64,000 nucleotides of DNA, from positions 3,132,131-3,196,130 of the forward strand of contig NZ_CP030239.1 in the NCBI RefSeq assembly GCF_003285265.1, given 5' to 3'. Made by a program: the position numbers and the translations under genes. A model generated the notes under the pieces. It saw nothing but the letters and a program-made list of their open reading frames with translations, was not told the DNA's origin and ran no database searches. Of the stretch, positions 23,795 to 33,522 are shown piece by piece. How positions within the stretch are numbered: the stretch's first letter is position 1; every line of letters starts with the position of its first letter. This stretch comes from Paracoccus mutanolyticus (lineage in GTDB: Bacteria; Pseudomonadota; Alphaproteobacteria; Rhodobacterales; Rhodobacteraceae).

Positions 23795-24250
23795 ATGTTT
23801 GACGTCGGCTGGAGCGAGCTTCTGCTGATCGGCGTCGTTGCGCTGATCGTCATCGGTCCCGAGGACCTGCCCAAGCTGTTCCACACCATGGGCCGCATCA
23901 CCGCGCGCGCGCGCAGCATGGCGCGCGAATTCACCAGCGCCATGGAGGATGCGGCGAAATCCTCGGGCCTGGACGAGGCGGCGAAGTCGTTGAAGGAAGT
24001 GAACTCGCTGACCTCCAAGCGCAGCCTGGGTCTGGACGCGCTTGAACGCGCCACCGAGCGGTTCGAAAAATGGGACCCGCTGAACCCGCGCGAGGAGGCA
24101 AAGCGTGATGCCCCGGTGCCGGATCCGTCCGCGCCGGTCCCGCCCCAGCCCGCGGCGCCCGGCATTACGGCCCCGGTCGAGGATCCGGGCGACACCGCGG
24201 GGGGCAAGCGCCGCCTGCATGCCGTGCGGCGGTCGGACCGCGAATCCTAA
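23795..24250 (+). CDS. tatB: Sec-independent translocase subunit TatB
   Basis: Recognises twin-arginine signal peptides together with TatC. 151 residues beginning MFDVGWSELLLIGVVALIVI with the conserved GPEDLPK after the helix, an amphipathic helix and a Pro-rich tail. A 22-base gap separates it from tatC. Confidence 0.95.
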   Translation: MFDVGWSELLLIGVVALIVIGPEDLPKLFHTMGRITARARSMAREFTSAMEDAAKSSGLDEAAKSLKEVNSLTSKRSLGLDALERATERFEKWDPLNPREEAKRDAPVPDPSAPVPPQPAAPGITAPVEDPGDTAGGKRRLHAVRRSDRES

Positions 24251-24272
24251 GCCCTGACAGGAAAGCATCCCC

Positions 24273-25136
24273 GTGGTGACGAACTCTGCCAAGTCGGACG
24301 ACATCGACGATTCCTCGGCTCCGCTGGTCGAGCATCTCAAGGAATTGCGCAGCCGGTTGATCTGGTCGGTGCTGGCCTTTGTCGTGGCCATGGTGCTGTG
24401 CTATTTCGTCTGGAACCCGATCTTCGACTTCCTGACCCAGCCGGTCTGCATGGCGCTGGAAAAGCGCGGCCAGACCTGTGGGCTGATCCTGCTGAAGATG
24501 CAGGAGGGGTTCTTCGTCGCCATGCGGATCGCCTTCTTCGGCGGCTTCGTGCTGGCCTTTCCGGTCGTCGGATACCAGCTGTGGCGTTTCGTCGCGCCGG
24601 GGCTTTACCGCACCGAGAAGAACGCGCTGCTGCCGTTCCTGATCGCCTCGCCGGTGATGTTCCTGCTGGGCGCGGCCTTTGCCTACTACATCATCCTGCC
24701 CTGGGCTTTCGATTTCTTCCTGGGCTTCCAGCAGGGGCCGCTGGCGCTGCCCGACGATCCCGTGACCGCGGCGGCGCAAGGGGCGGCTGCCGCCGGCGCC
24801 GCCAAGGAACCCTGGGCCGGCATCGTCTTTCAGGGCTCGGTCGAGGAATATCTGGCGTTGACCACGAAGTTCATCCTGGCCTTCGGCCTGTCGTTCCAGC
24901 TGCCGGTGGCGCTGACGCTGATGGGCAAGGCGGGTCTGGTCAGTTCCGAAGGGCTGGCGAGCGTGCGCCGCTATGCGATCATCGTGATCCTTGTCCTGGC
25001 CGCGATGGTGACGCCGCCCGACGTGATCAGCCAGATCGTGCTGTTCAGCGTGATCTATGGGCTTTACGAAGTGTCCATCATTCTGGTCCGCCGGATCGAA
25101 CGCAAGCGTGCCCTGGAAGAAGAAGCCGATGTCTAG
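24273..25136 (+). CDS. tatC: Sec-independent translocase subunit TatC
   Basis: Six-helix core receptor of the Tat translocase. It starts at GTG 24273 (the adjacent GTG at 24276 is equally possible) after an AGGAAAG site. Conserved [11 protein letters not shown], the FWNPI-type segment, [11 protein letters not shown] and TPPDVISQ are visible. The loop between helices 3 and 4 carries an Ala-rich insertion (around 24770-24800). Its end overlaps the next ATPase gene. Confidence 0.95.
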   Translation: MVTNSAKSDDIDDSSAPLVEHLKELRSRLIWSVLAFVVAMVLCYFVWNPIFDFLTQPVCMALEKRGQTCGLILLKMQEGFFVAMRIAFFGGFVLAFPVVGYQLWRFVAPGLYRTEKNALLPFLIASPVMFLLGAAFAYYIILPWAFDFFLGFQQGPLALPDDPVTAAAQGAAAAGAAKEPWAGIVFQGSVEEYLALTTKFILAFGLSFQLPVALTLMGKAGLVSSEGLASVRRYAIIVILVLAAMVTPPDVISQIVLFSVIYGLYEVSIILVRRIERKRALEEEADV

Positions 25137-25971
25137 GAAACTGATGACCCGCGTGGCCGAGGCGCTTGAGCGCATCGCGCCTCCGCCCGCGCCCGAACCC
25201 AGCTTTACCGAGGCGACTGCCTTTGTCTGGCACCCCGACCCCGACCGGCTGGAGCCGGTGCCCGATGTGGCCCGCGTCGATCTGGTCCAGCTGATCGGCA
25301 TCGACCGCGCCCGCGACACGCTGCTGGCCAACACGCTGCAATTCGCCCGCGGCCATGCGGCGAACAACGCCCTGCTTTGGGGGTCGCGGGGGATGGGCAA
25401 GTCCTCTCTGGTCAAGGCTGTCCATGCCGAGGCCGTGCGTCAGGGCCTGCCCCTGGTGCTGGTCGAGATCGCGCGCGAGGACCTGGGCTCCGTCGGGCGC
25501 CTGCTGACGATCCTGGGCAGGGCCAAGGATCGCCGCTTTCTGCTGTTCTCGGACGACCTCTCCTTCAGCCATGACGATACGCAGTACAAGTCGCTGAAGG
25601 CGGTGCTGGACGGCGGGATCGCCGGGCGGCCGTCGAACGTGGTGCTTTATGCGACCTCGAACCGGCGTCACCTGATGCCGCGCGACATGATCGACAACGA
25701 ACGCTCCACCGCGATCCATCCCGGCGAGGCTGTCGAGGAAAAGGTCTCGCTCTCGGATCGGTTTGGGCTTTGGCTGGGCTTTCATCCTTGTTCCCAGGAC
25801 GAATACCTGGCGATGGTGCGCGGCTATTGCGACGCCTATGGCCTGGACGTCGCCGAGGACGCGCTGCGCGCCGAGGCCATCGAATGGCAGGCGACGCGCG
25901 GCGGCCGCTCCGGCCGCGTGGCATGGCAGTTCTTCACCGACCTGGCCGGCCGCCACGGCATCGCCGTTTAA
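25129..25971 (+). CDS. DUF815 family AAA-type ATPase
   Basis: A 280-residue P-loop ATPase: Walker [11 protein letters not shown], Walker B-like [11 protein letters not shown], sensor region YATSNRRHL, and a C-terminal helical lid. The start codon lies within the end of tatC. DUF815 ATPases are widespread in proteobacteria but their role is not established. Intact. Confidence 0.88.
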   Translation: MSRKLMTRVAEALERIAPPPAPEPSFTEATAFVWHPDPDRLEPVPDVARVDLVQLIGIDRARDTLLANTLQFARGHAANNALLWGSRGMGKSSLVKAVHAEAVRQGLPLVLVEIAREDLGSVGRLLTILGRAKDRRFLLFSDDLSFSHDDTQYKSLKAVLDGGIAGRPSNVVLYATSNRRHLMPRDMIDNERSTAIHPGEAVEEKVSLSDRFGLWLGFHPCSQDEYLAMVRGYCDAYGLDVAEDALRAEAIEWQATRGGRSGRVAWQFFTDLAGRHGIAV

Positions 25972-26508
25972 GGCTTTCCTTTGCCGCAGCGCGGCATGCG
26001 ACGGCGGGAATGCGCTTGCCAGAAAGCCGCCCGTGCCGTCGCTGCAAGCAAATCTTGCCAACCGTCGGGTAAGACACGGCTTGCGCAGGTCATAGTTTGC
26101 GATTGCTGCAAGAGCAAGTTGCCGCACAGGCAGAAAATTCCGACAATTTTAGTGAACCAGACAGGTTGCGCGGGAATTCTGATAGGCTAGAAAATTAATA
26201 ACCGGGTGAGAACAGTGCCCAGCCTCACCCGGTTTCGCCTGAACCTAAGAAGAGAAAATCGTTAACGGCGTAGAAGCAAAATTGCACAGAAAGGCGGGGG
26301 GGTGAAACCTGCCTTTTTAGTGAGGTTTTGCTGGTTTTACTCTGCCTTCGGGTGAAAAGCCCGGCATTTCTTCACCCAAACGGGTCAACAACCTTAAATT
26401 GTATAAGGCGCCAGGTGCATTGTATGCAGCTGTGCGCAACATGGCTCTGGCCAGAATCGGCGCAGGCGGCCATATTCTGCACCTGCAAAAACCCCAAGGG
26501 GGCATGTC
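25972..26508. other. AT-rich intergenic region
   Basis: 537 bases without a convincing gene and clearly lower in GC than the flanks. It holds one strong hairpin (26202-26232), several T-rich runs near 26310-26345 and short palindromic stretches around 26350-26390. A long 5' leader or a small RNA is possible, but no known RNA family is recognised. Confidence 0.6.
26202..26232 (+). terminator. Hairpin, possible terminator
   Basis: A perfect 9-bp stem CCGGGTGAG / CTCACCCGG with a 13-base loop lies 230 bases after the DUF815 gene, preceded by AAAATTAATA. The U-tract is weak (TTTCG), so termination is inferred. Confidence 0.5.
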
Positions 26509-27630
26509 GTGACCAGTATTTCACCCAAGGCGGGTGACGAATCGCACCGTCTGGACCGCGTGGCGCGCCGTGCCGCCCGGCAGGCCGCGAACCAAGCCGC
26601 GCGCGAGGAGCGCCGGCTGGCCCGCCAGGCCGAGCGTCGGGGCCGCACCGCGCCCTTCAACATCCTGATCGTGGCCCAGGCCGGGCGCATCGCCCGGCAG
26701 GCGGTGCTGTTCGCGGCCAGTCTGCGGCGCAGCGCGCCGGGGAATCGCGGCCGCCTGATCGTGGCCGAGCCGCGCGAGGAGGCGGCCTGGGCCGGCGCCG
26801 AGGTCGCCCTGGACGACGCGACGCGCGCCCTGCTGACCGCCCTTGGGGCCGAGGTGCTGCCCTTTACCGCCCGGCACTTCGGCCGGTCCTATCCCTATGG
26901 CAACAAGATCGAGGCGCTGGCCCTGCTGCCCCCGGCCGAGCCCTTCGCCTTTTTCGACAGCGACACGCTGGTGACGGGGCCGTTGGAGCGGCTGGCCGAT
27001 TTTTCCCGGCCCAGCGCCTCGATGCGCCGGGGCGGCACCTGGCCGCAGCCGCCGCTTTACGGGCCGGACTACGCGGGTATCTGGCGCTCGCTTTACGACC
27101 GCTTCGGGCTGGACTTCGAAAGCTCTCTGGACCGGAGCCAATACGACGACCATTGGGAGCGGTATCTGTATTTCAACGCCGGCTGGTTCCTGGGCCCCGA
27201 TCCGCAGGAATTCGGGCGGCGCTTTCTGGACTGGGCCATTGCCGTGCGCGACGACCCGGGCGAGGCGCTGGCCTGCCAAAGCCTCGACCCTTGGCTGGAT
27301 CAGATCGTCCTGCCGCTGGTCGTCCATTCCCTGGGCGGCGGGCGCCCGGGCCCTGCGCTTGCGGGCCTTGATGGCGCGCTGACCTGCCATTACCGCGACC
27401 TGTCGCTGCTTTATGCGCGCGAGCCGGAGCCCGCGCTGGATCTGCTTGAATCGCTTCTGCAGGACCGCGACATCGCCGCCCTGTTCGCCGAGGATCCGGC
27501 CGTCCAGCGCCTGGTGCTGGCGGGCGAGGGGCGGTCGGTCGTCCGTCCCCTGTTCGGCCCCGAGGCGGCGAGCCTCCCCGAACAGCCGATCCGCCAGCGC
27601 CTCAAGCGCGCGGGGCTGTGGTTCCGCTAG
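26509..27630 (+). CDS. Glycosyltransferase-like protein (GT-A fold)
   Basis: Begins at GTG 26509 after AAGGGGG. A 373-residue protein with a strongly basic, Arg/Ala/Glu-rich helical N-terminus (about 1-48) followed by NILIVAQAGRIARQ and a DxD-type motif FFDSDTLVTG near residue 145, typical of nucleotide-sugar transferases. YFNAGWFLG further on resembles the acceptor loop of such enzymes. Donor and acceptor are unknown. It stands alone, convergent with ileS, and its leader is the AT-rich region. Confidence 0.7.
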   Translation: MTSISPKAGDESHRLDRVARRAARQAANQAAREERRLARQAERRGRTAPFNILIVAQAGRIARQAVLFAASLRRSAPGNRGRLIVAEPREEAAWAGAEVALDDATRALLTALGAEVLPFTARHFGRSYPYGNKIEALALLPPAEPFAFFDSDTLVTGPLERLADFSRPSASMRRGGTWPQPPLYGPDYAGIWRSLYDRFGLDFESSLDRSQYDDHWERYLYFNAGWFLGPDPQEFGRRFLDWAIAVRDDPGEALACQSLDPWLDQIVLPLVVHSLGGGRPGPALAGLDGALTCHYRDLSLLYAREPEPALDLLESLLQDRDIAALFAEDPAVQRLVLAGEGRSVVRPLFGPEAASLPEQPIRQRLKRAGLWFR

Positions 27631-27656
27631 ACGGCCGCAGCCCCGCCCGGCCGGCC

Positions 27657-30569
27657 TCAGCCCAGCACGGCGTTGCAGCGCGCGCAGGTGCCGGGATGGG
27701 CGTGGGTGCCGACATCGGGCAGGATCTTCCAGCAGCGCTGGCATTTCTCGCCCTCGGCCGGCTCGAAGACCACGCCGACGCCCGGCACGTCGGGCAGGCG
27801 GAACGCCTCGCCCGGGGCGGGGTCGGCCGTCAGCCCCAGATCCGAGGTGATGCAGACATCCGCGAAATCGACCGATTTCAGCGCGGCCAGCGTCTCGGCG
27901 TCCTCGACATGGACGACCGGGGCAGCCTCGAGGCTGGCGCCGATCACCTTGTCGCTGCGCTTGACCTCCAGCGCCGCGGTCACCACGCGGCGGGCGCGGC
28001 GGATCGCGTCCCATTTCTGGGCCAGAGGCTCGTTCAGCCAGTCCGCCGGCGTTACCGGGAAATCGTGCAGATGCACGCTGTCGTCCTCGGACGGGAAGCG
28101 GGCCAGCCAGACGTCCTCCATGGTAAAGGGCAGGATCGGGGCCAGCCAGGTCACCAGCCGGTGGAACAGGATGTCCAGCACCGTGCGCGCCGCCCGCCTG
28201 CGCAGCGCATCCGGCGCGTCGCAGTAAAGCGCGTCCTTGCGAATGTCGAAATAGAAGGACGACAGGTCCACGGTCGCGAACTGGAACACGGTCTGGAACA
28301 CGCCCTGGAAATCATAGGCGTCATAGCCCCGGCGCAGCTGGTGGTCGATCTGCGCCAGCCGGTGCAGCACCCACTGCTCCAGTTCGGGCATCGCCTCGGG
28401 GGCGACCGCCTCGGCCTCGGCAAAGCCGTCGAGGTTCCCCAAGACGAAGCGCAGCGTGTTGCGCAGGCGGCGATAGCTGTCGGCCGTGCCCTTCAGGATC
28501 TCCTTCCCGATGCGCAGGTCGGCGGTGTAATCCGACTGCGCCACCCACAGCCGCAGGATATCGGCGCCGTAGTCCTTGATCACATCCGCCGGCGCCACGG
28601 TGTTGCCCAGCGACTTGGACATCTTCATGCCCTTTTCGTCCAGGGTGAAGCCATGGGTCAGCACGCCCTTGTAGGGCGCCCGGCCCTTGGTCGCGCAGGC
28701 CTGCAGCAGGGACGAATGGAACCAGCCGCGATGCTGGTCGGTGCCTTCCAGGTACAGGTCCGCAATCCCGTCGGGCGAGCCGTCGGCGCGATCGCGGATC
28801 ACGAAGGCATGGGTCGAGCCACTGTCGAACCAGACGTCCAGCACGTCCATGACCTGCTCGTAATCGTCGGGGTTCGCCACGCCGTCCAGGGCCCGCGCCT
28901 TGAAGTCCTCGCGGTACCAGACGTCCGCGCCCTCCTTCTCGAACGCCTCGATGATGCGGTCGTTCACGCGCTGGTCGCGCAGCAGAAAATCGGCATCCGT
29001 CGGCCGCGCGCCCTTCCTGACGAAGCAGGTCAGCGGCACGCCCCAGGCGCGCTGGCGCGACAGCACCCAGTCCGGGCGATTCTCGATCATCGAATAAAGG
29101 CGATTGCGCCCGGTCTGCGGCGTCCAGCGCACCAGCCTGTCGATGCTGGCCAGGGCACGGGCACGGATGGTGTCGCCGTACTCCCCCATGCCGTCGTCCA
29201 GCACCTTGTCGATGGCGGCGAACCACTGCGGCGTGTTGCGATAGATCAGCGGCGCCTTGGACCGCCAGCTGTGCGGATAGCTGTGCTTGACCTTTCCCTT
29301 GGCCAGCAGCGCGCCGCTATAGGCCAGCTGCTTGATGACGCTGACATTGGCCGGCCCCTCCTTGCCCTCGGGGGTCAGGATGGCCTGGCCGCCGAACAGC
29401 GGCAGGTCGATGCGATAGCTGCCATCGGCCTCGACGTTGTAAGTCATCGGCAGGCCGAACTTCAGCCCCAGCTGATAGTCGTCGTCGCCGTGGCTGGGCG
29501 CGGTGTGCACGAACCCGGTGCCCGCGTCATCGGTGACGTGATCGCCCGGCAGCAGGGGAACGTCATAGTCCCATTCACCCGCCGCACCCTCGACGCCGCG
29601 GAAGGGATGGGAAAGCACGACCCCCTGCATGTCGGCGGCCGCGACATCGCCGACCCGCGTCAGCGCCTCGATCCTCGCGGCCTGCTTCACGCTCTCGGCC
29701 AAGGCATCGGCCAGCACCAGCAACTCGCCGGGCTTCGCCGTCGCGTTCTCGGCCACCGCGCCCACTTCGTAAAGCCCATAGGCGACGGCCGGGTTATAGG
29801 CCACGGCGCGGTTCTGCGGGATGGTCCAGGGGGTGGTGGTCCAGATCACCACGCTGGCAGGCTTCCTTGTTGCCCAAATACCCTGCGACGTCGCCACCGG
29901 GAACCGCACCCAGATCGTATGGCTGGTGTGGTCGTGATACTCCACCTCGGCCTCGGCCAGCGCGGTCTTTTCGACCGGAGACCACATCACCGGCTTCGAG
30001 CCCTGGTACAGGCTGCCGTTCATCAGAAGCTTCATGAACTCGGCCGCGATCACCGCCTCGGCGTGATAGTCCATCGTCAGATAGGGGTCGTCCCATTTGC
30101 CGGTGACGCCCAGCCGCTTGAACTGCTCGCGCTGGACCTCGACCCAGCCCTTGGCAAAGGCGCGGCATTCCTGGCGGAACTCGACGACGTCCACGTCGTC
30201 CTTGCGCTGCTGGCGCTCGCGATACTGCTCCTCGATCTTCCATTCGATGGGCAGGCCGTGGCAGTCCCAGCCCGGCACATAGCGCGCATCGCGGCCCATC
30301 ATCTGCTGGCTGCGGGTGATAAAGTCCTTGAGCACCTTGTTCAGCGCGTGCCCGATGTGCAGATTGCCGTTCGCATAGGGCGGGCCGTCGTGCAGGATAA
30401 AGGGCGTGCGGTCGCTTTTCTGCCGCAGCCGGTCATAGATGCCCAGCCGTTCCCACCGGGCCAGCCATTCGGGTTCGCGCTGGGGCAGGCCGGCGCGCAT
30501 CGGAAAATCGGTCTGGGGCAGGAAAACGGTATCGCGGTAGTCGGGCGCGGTCGTGGTCGTATCGCTCAT
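27657..30569 (-). CDS. ileS: Isoleucyl-tRNA synthetase
   Basis: Charges tRNA-Ile and edits valine. It is an intact 970-residue frame from ATG 30569 (MSDTTTTAPDYRDTVFLPQ) with HIGH-type NLHIGHALNK, the editing domain (VIWTTTPWTIPQNRA), GMKMSKSLGNTV, and a C-terminal zinc finger (CQRCWK and CARCNAVL). An in-frame ATG 33 bases upstream is less likely. Just before the editing motif, the residues QGIWATRKPAS are encoded by DNA that resembles the intergenic family B repeat core, a likely in-frame repeat insertion. Confidence 0.97.
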   Translation of the reverse strand: MSDTTTTAPDYRDTVFLPQTDFPMRAGLPQREPEWLARWERLGIYDRLRQKSDRTPFILHDGPPYANGNLHIGHALNKVLKDFITRSQQMMGRDARYVPGWDCHGLPIEWKIEEQYRERQQRKDDVDVVEFRQECRAFAKGWVEVQREQFKRLGVTGKWDDPYLTMDYHAEAVIAAEFMKLLMNGSLYQGSKPVMWSPVEKTALAEAEVEYHDHTSHTIWVRFPVATSQGIWATRKPASVVIWTTTPWTIPQNRAVAYNPAVAYGLYEVGAVAENATAKPGELLVLADALAESVKQAARIEALTRVGDVAAADMQGVVLSHPFRGVEGAAGEWDYDVPLLPGDHVTDDAGTGFVHTAPSHGDDDYQLGLKFGLPMTYNVEADGSYRIDLPLFGGQAILTPEGKEGPANVSVIKQLAYSGALLAKGKVKHSYPHSWRSKAPLIYRNTPQWFAAIDKVLDDGMGEYGDTIRARALASIDRLVRWTPQTGRNRLYSMIENRPDWVLSRQRAWGVPLTCFVRKGARPTDADFLLRDQRVNDRIIEAFEKEGADVWYREDFKARALDGVANPDDYEQVMDVLDVWFDSGSTHAFVIRDRADGSPDGIADLYLEGTDQHRGWFHSSLLQACATKGRAPYKGVLTHGFTLDEKGMKMSKSLGNTVAPADVIKDYGADILRLWVAQSDYTADLRIGKEILKGTADSYRRLRNTLRFVLGNLDGFAEAEAVAPEAMPELEQWVLHRLAQIDHQLRRGYDAYDFQGVFQTVFQFATVDLSSFYFDIRKDALYCDAPDALRRRAARTVLDILFHRLVTWLAPILPFTMEDVWLARFPSEDDSVHLHDFPVTPADWLNEPLAQKWDAIRRARRVVTAALEVKRSDKVIGASLEAAPVVHVEDAETLAALKSVDFADVCITSDLGLTADPAPGEAFRLPDVPGVGVVFEPAEGEKCQRCWKILPDVGTHAHPGTCARCNAVLG
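29852..29884 (-). repeat. Family B repeat core inside ileS
   Basis: On the coding strand the stretch TATTTGGGCAACAAGGAAGC matches the intergenic core at about 22109-22130 with only a few mismatches, and similarity continues through CCTG-CAGCG. It is translated as QGIWATRKPAS without breaking the frame. Confidence 0.65.
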
Positions 30570-30779
30570 CGGGCGGGAATCCTTGGCTGGCAGGGCAGGC
30601 ATGCGTGACCCGACGGCGCGGAACCCCTACGCCGCCGGGCGAATAATTCGGATGATCCGGCCCACGCTGAACATGGCGGCGGTTATAGGAAACGGGCGCG
30701 GGCGCTGCAAGCGCGGCTTGTGCCCCCTGGGACAACGCGCCGCCTTGCGCGGAACGGGCAAGCGGCCCATATCGCGGCC

Positions 30780-31178
30780 ATGATCCCGCCGCGCATCCCC
30801 GTCACCCCCGCACAGATCGACCAGGTGGTAGCCACCTTCTATGCCGCCGTGCGCCGGCACGAGGTGCTGGGTCCGGTCTTTGCCGCCCATGTCACCGACT
30901 GGTCCGCGCATGAGGCCAGGATCGCCGCCTTCTGGCGCAATGCCATCCTTTACGAGCGCAGCTATGACGGCAGCCCGATGCGGGCGCACATGCGCGCGGG
31001 CAATGTCCACGCGGCGCATTTCCCGGTCTGGCTGATGCTGTTCGACGAAACCCTGCGGCGCACCCTGCCGCCCGACACCGCGCGCGGCTGGTCGGCGCTG
31101 GCGCACCGGATCGGGGCGGGCCTGCGCATGGGGGTGGAAAACATGCAGCCCGCCGCGGGCCCGCCCATCCTGCGCTAG
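30780..31178 (+). CDS. Group III truncated haemoglobin
   Basis: A 132-residue haem protein. It starts MIPPRIPVTPAQIDQVVATF and shows family features RRHEVLGPVFAAHV, WRNAILYERSYDG, and RAGNVHAAHFPVWLMLF, which includes the region of the proximal histidine. Members bind O2 or NO under low oxygen. An upstream in-frame ATG (30720) adds unconserved residues. Its stop is shared tail to tail with the UPF0126 gene through the palindrome CTAG. Confidence 0.85.
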   Translation: MIPPRIPVTPAQIDQVVATFYAAVRRHEVLGPVFAAHVTDWSAHEARIAAFWRNAILYERSYDGSPMRAHMRAGNVHAAHFPVWLMLFDETLRRTLPPDTARGWSALAHRIGAGLRMGVENMQPAAGPPILR

Positions 31179-31801
31179 CGCCGGGGCGGGCGCGCCCGAT
31201 AGGTCGGCAGCCGCCAGCCCAGCACCATGCTGCCCGCGCGCAGCGCCAGCACGACCAGGGCGCAGGCGATCAGCGCCAGCGGGCGCGCGCAGCCCAGGCC
31301 CGCCAGCACCACCGCCGCCAGCGCGCCGCCAAAGGCCGCGGTGACGTATAGCTCGCCCTGCTTCAGGATCAGCGGCAGCTCGTTGCCGACCACGTCCCGG
31401 ATCAGCCCGCCGAAGCTGCCCGTCACCACGCCCATGGCGACGACGACCACGGGGCTGACGCCCGCCCCCATCGCGACGCCGACGCCCGCGGGCACGGCGA
31501 CGGCCAGGGCCAGGGCATCCAGCCACAAAAGCAGGCGATAGCGGCTTTCGAACAGATGCGCGGTAAAGAACACCAGCACCGCCGCGCCCGAGGTCACCAG
31601 CAAAAGCCCCGGCCGCTCGATCCAGAAGACCGGCACCCGCCCCAGCAGCAGGTCGCGCAACGTGCCGCCGCCGATCCCGGTCAGGGCGGCGAAAAAGATG
31701 AATCCGACCAGGTCGAGCTGCGCCCGGCTAGCGACCAGCGCGCCGGTCAGGGCAAAGACCAGCACGCTGGCGTGATCCAGCAGCGGAACCAGGGCCTGCA
31801 T
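31175..31801 (-). CDS. UPF0126/TRIC-like membrane protein
   Basis: 208 residues with about seven hydrophobic segments and the duplicated glycine-rich motifs of the YadS/YicG family (ALTGIGGGTLRDLLLGR and TGSFGGLIRDVVGNE). Distant homologues include trimeric intracellular cation channels, so an ion or small-solute channel is likely but unproven. It lies one base from the rnhA stop on the same strand. Confidence 0.87.
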   Translation of the reverse strand: MQALVPLLDHASVLVFALTGALVASRAQLDLVGFIFFAALTGIGGGTLRDLLLGRVPVFWIERPGLLLVTSGAAVLVFFTAHLFESRYRLLLWLDALALAVAVPAGVGVAMGAGVSPVVVVAMGVVTGSFGGLIRDVVGNELPLILKQGELYVTAAFGGALAAVVLAGLGCARPLALIACALVVLALRAGSMVLGWRLPTYRARPPRR

Positions 31802-31802
31802 C

Positions 31803-32264
31803 CTAGACCCGGGCAGGCTTGAACGGCGCCATGCCCGCGCGCGCAAGCGCGTCCGCGCGCTCGTTCTCGGGATGGCCGGCATGGCCCTTGATCCATTTCC
31901 AGTGCACCCGGTGGCTGTGCTGGGCGGCATCCAGCCTTTGCCACAGTTCGGCGTTCTTCACCGGCTTGCGGTCGGCGGTGCGCCAGCCGTTCCGCTTCCA
32001 GCCGTGGATCCACTGGGTGACGCCGTTCTTCACATAGGCGCTGTCGGTGGTGATGGTGATCTCGCTCGGCCGGGTCAGCGCCTCGAGCGCGGCGATGGCG
32101 GCCATCAACTCCATGCGGTTGTTGGTGGTCTGCGCCTCGCCCCCCGAAAGCTCGCGTTCCTTCAGGACGGCGTCGCCGTCGATGGCGCGCATCAGGACGC
32201 CCCAGCCGCCGGGGCCGGGATTGCCGCTGCACGCGCCGTCGGTCCAGGCGTAAAGCGCGCTCAA
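31803..32264 (-). CDS. rnhA: Ribonuclease HI
   Basis: Removes RNA from RNA-DNA hybrids. 153 residues. The four catalytic acids are visible in [36 protein letters not shown] and NERADALAR. The start is a TTG at 32264 overlapping the stop of the upstream GST gene; no ATG is available at the conserved N-terminus ([10 protein letters not shown]). Confidence 0.93.
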   Translation of the reverse strand: MSALYAWTDGACSGNPGPGGWGVLMRAIDGDAVLKERELSGGEAQTTNNRMELMAAIAALEALTRPSEITITTDSAYVKNGVTQWIHGWKRNGWRTADRKPVKNAELWQRLDAAQHSHRVHWKWIKGHAGHPENERADALARAGMAPFKPARV

Positions 32265-32866
32265 GCCTCCAGCCCCACATAGCCGGGCAGGCCGGCGATG
32301 CGGTCCAGCCAGCGGTTCAGGGCGGGAAAGCGCGCCATGTCGAAGCCGCTGCGGCTGCCGGCCGTATGGGTGTAGCCGTAAAGGCAAAGATCGGCCAGTG
32401 TCGGACCGTCGCCCACAAGCCAGTCCCGCCCGTCCAGCCGGTCCTCCATGATCTGCAGCAGCGCGTGGCCGCGCTCCAGCATTTCGGCCATGCGCTCGGG
32501 CGTGGCGAGGGCGCGACGATGAGGGTAATAGGCCAGCGCGCCGCGCACGGCGATCACCGCCTCGTGCTGGTTCTGTTCCCAGAACATCCAGGACGCCATC
32601 TCGGCGCGCGCGAAGGCATCGGCAGGCACGAAGCGCGTGCCCTCGCCCAGCCACCAAAGGATCGCGTTCGATTCCGGCAGCAGCCGGCCGTCGTCCAGTT
32701 CCAGCACCGGCGCCTTGCCGAAGGGCAGGCGGCCCTGGGCCCTGGCCTGGTCCAGCGCCTCGGTCTGGTACTCCACGTCGACGATCTCGCAGTCGCGGCC
32801 AAGAAGCGCCAGCAGCAGCCGCACCTTGTAGCTGTTTCCCGACGAGGGCATTGAATATAGTCGCAT
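32261..32866 (-). CDS. Glutathione S-transferase family protein
   Basis: 201 residues from ATG 32866. The N-terminal thioredoxin-like domain begins [19 protein letters not shown] with the conserved cis-proline and [11 protein letters not shown] glutathione-site segment. The C-terminal helical domain contains [14 protein letters not shown]. The substrate is unknown. Coupled to rnhA by overlap. Confidence 0.85.
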   Translation of the reverse strand: MRLYSMPSSGNSYKVRLLLALLGRDCEIVDVEYQTEALDQARAQGRLPFGKAPVLELDDGRLLPESNAILWWLGEGTRFVPADAFARAEMASWMFWEQNQHEAVIAVRGALAYYPHRRALATPERMAEMLERGHALLQIMEDRLDGRDWLVGDGPTLADLCLYGYTHTAGSRSGFDMARFPALNRWLDRIAGLPGYVGLEA

Positions 32867-32954
32867 TTCATCCGGCCTTGCTAAGTCCCGCGCCACCTGA
32901 GGGCGCGCGGGCACTATAGGCCGGATCGCCGGGCCCGGCCAGCGCCCCCGGGCC

Positions 32955-33277
32955 TCAGCCGGGCTTGCCCAGATAGGGAATCGCGCCCGCGATGTCGGTG
33001 TCGTCGATCAGGCGGAAATGGCTGACCGAGCCCGCCTGCCGCGCCTTGCCGAAGGGGGCATATTCGTGACCTTGCAAACGCCTGGGCTCGTGGAACGGTT
33101 ACCCGGAGCGGATCAGCGCGATCAACTATGGCGGGTATCGCGTCGTTTTCGGTTATCAGAGTTGGGACAGGCCCGCGCCCTTTGGAACTGGACCGCGATC
33201 TCGTGCACGCGGGCGGCATAGTCGGGCACCCAGGCATCGTCGGTGACCTTCACCTCGGCGATCAGATAGACGGTCAT
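32955..33277 (-). CDS. DUF1330 protein, internally disrupted
   Basis: Small dimeric alpha-beta barrel family of unknown function. The N-terminus (MTVYLIAEVKVTDDAWVPDY) and C-terminus (APFGKARQAGSVSHFRLIDD then IAGAIPYLGKPG) are clear and about 108 codons apart, as in the family. The middle (roughly 33070-33190) is in no consistent frame and no longer looks like DUF1330. It is either a decayed gene or a local assembly fault. The start is ATG 33277. Confidence 0.65.
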
Positions 33278-33417
33278 TGGTTTTCCCCTCCCTTGATGAC
33301 GGCGGCAGGGGACCATCCCATGCGCGCGGCCAGCTTAAGCGGGCGCCCTGTCCTGCGGCAACAGCGACAAGAGGGGGATAGGGCCCCCGCGTGCCACCTG
33401 TGGGAGAGGTCGCGAAC

Positions 33418-33493
33418 GGGTATTTGTGAAACAGTGAAAGCCAGGGAAGGGGATGCGCCGGAGCCCATGGTTTTCACCGTTTCTGAAATGCCC
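33418..33493. repeat. Intergenic inverted repeat, family A copy 2
   Basis: Left arm GGGTATTTGTGAAACAGTG, right arm ending TTTCTGAAATGCCC, with a 26-base loop. It lies 30 bases beyond the ispH stop, in the ispH-DUF1330 gap, again directly after a gene end. Confidence 0.85.
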
Positions 33494-33522
33494 AAGACCG
33501 GCGCCGATCGCGGGCGATGCGC

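Noticed and set aside
27618..30608. A 996-codon plus-strand open frame opposite ileS
   Set aside because: It exactly mirrors ileS and has no recognisable domain; long antisense frames are expected at this GC content.
33060..33190. Plus-strand reading RISAINYGGYRVVFGYQS as a small separate gene in the DUF1330 locus
   Set aside because: It has no start codon or ribosome site and lies wholly within the disrupted middle of DUF1330, whose two ends remain at normal distance.
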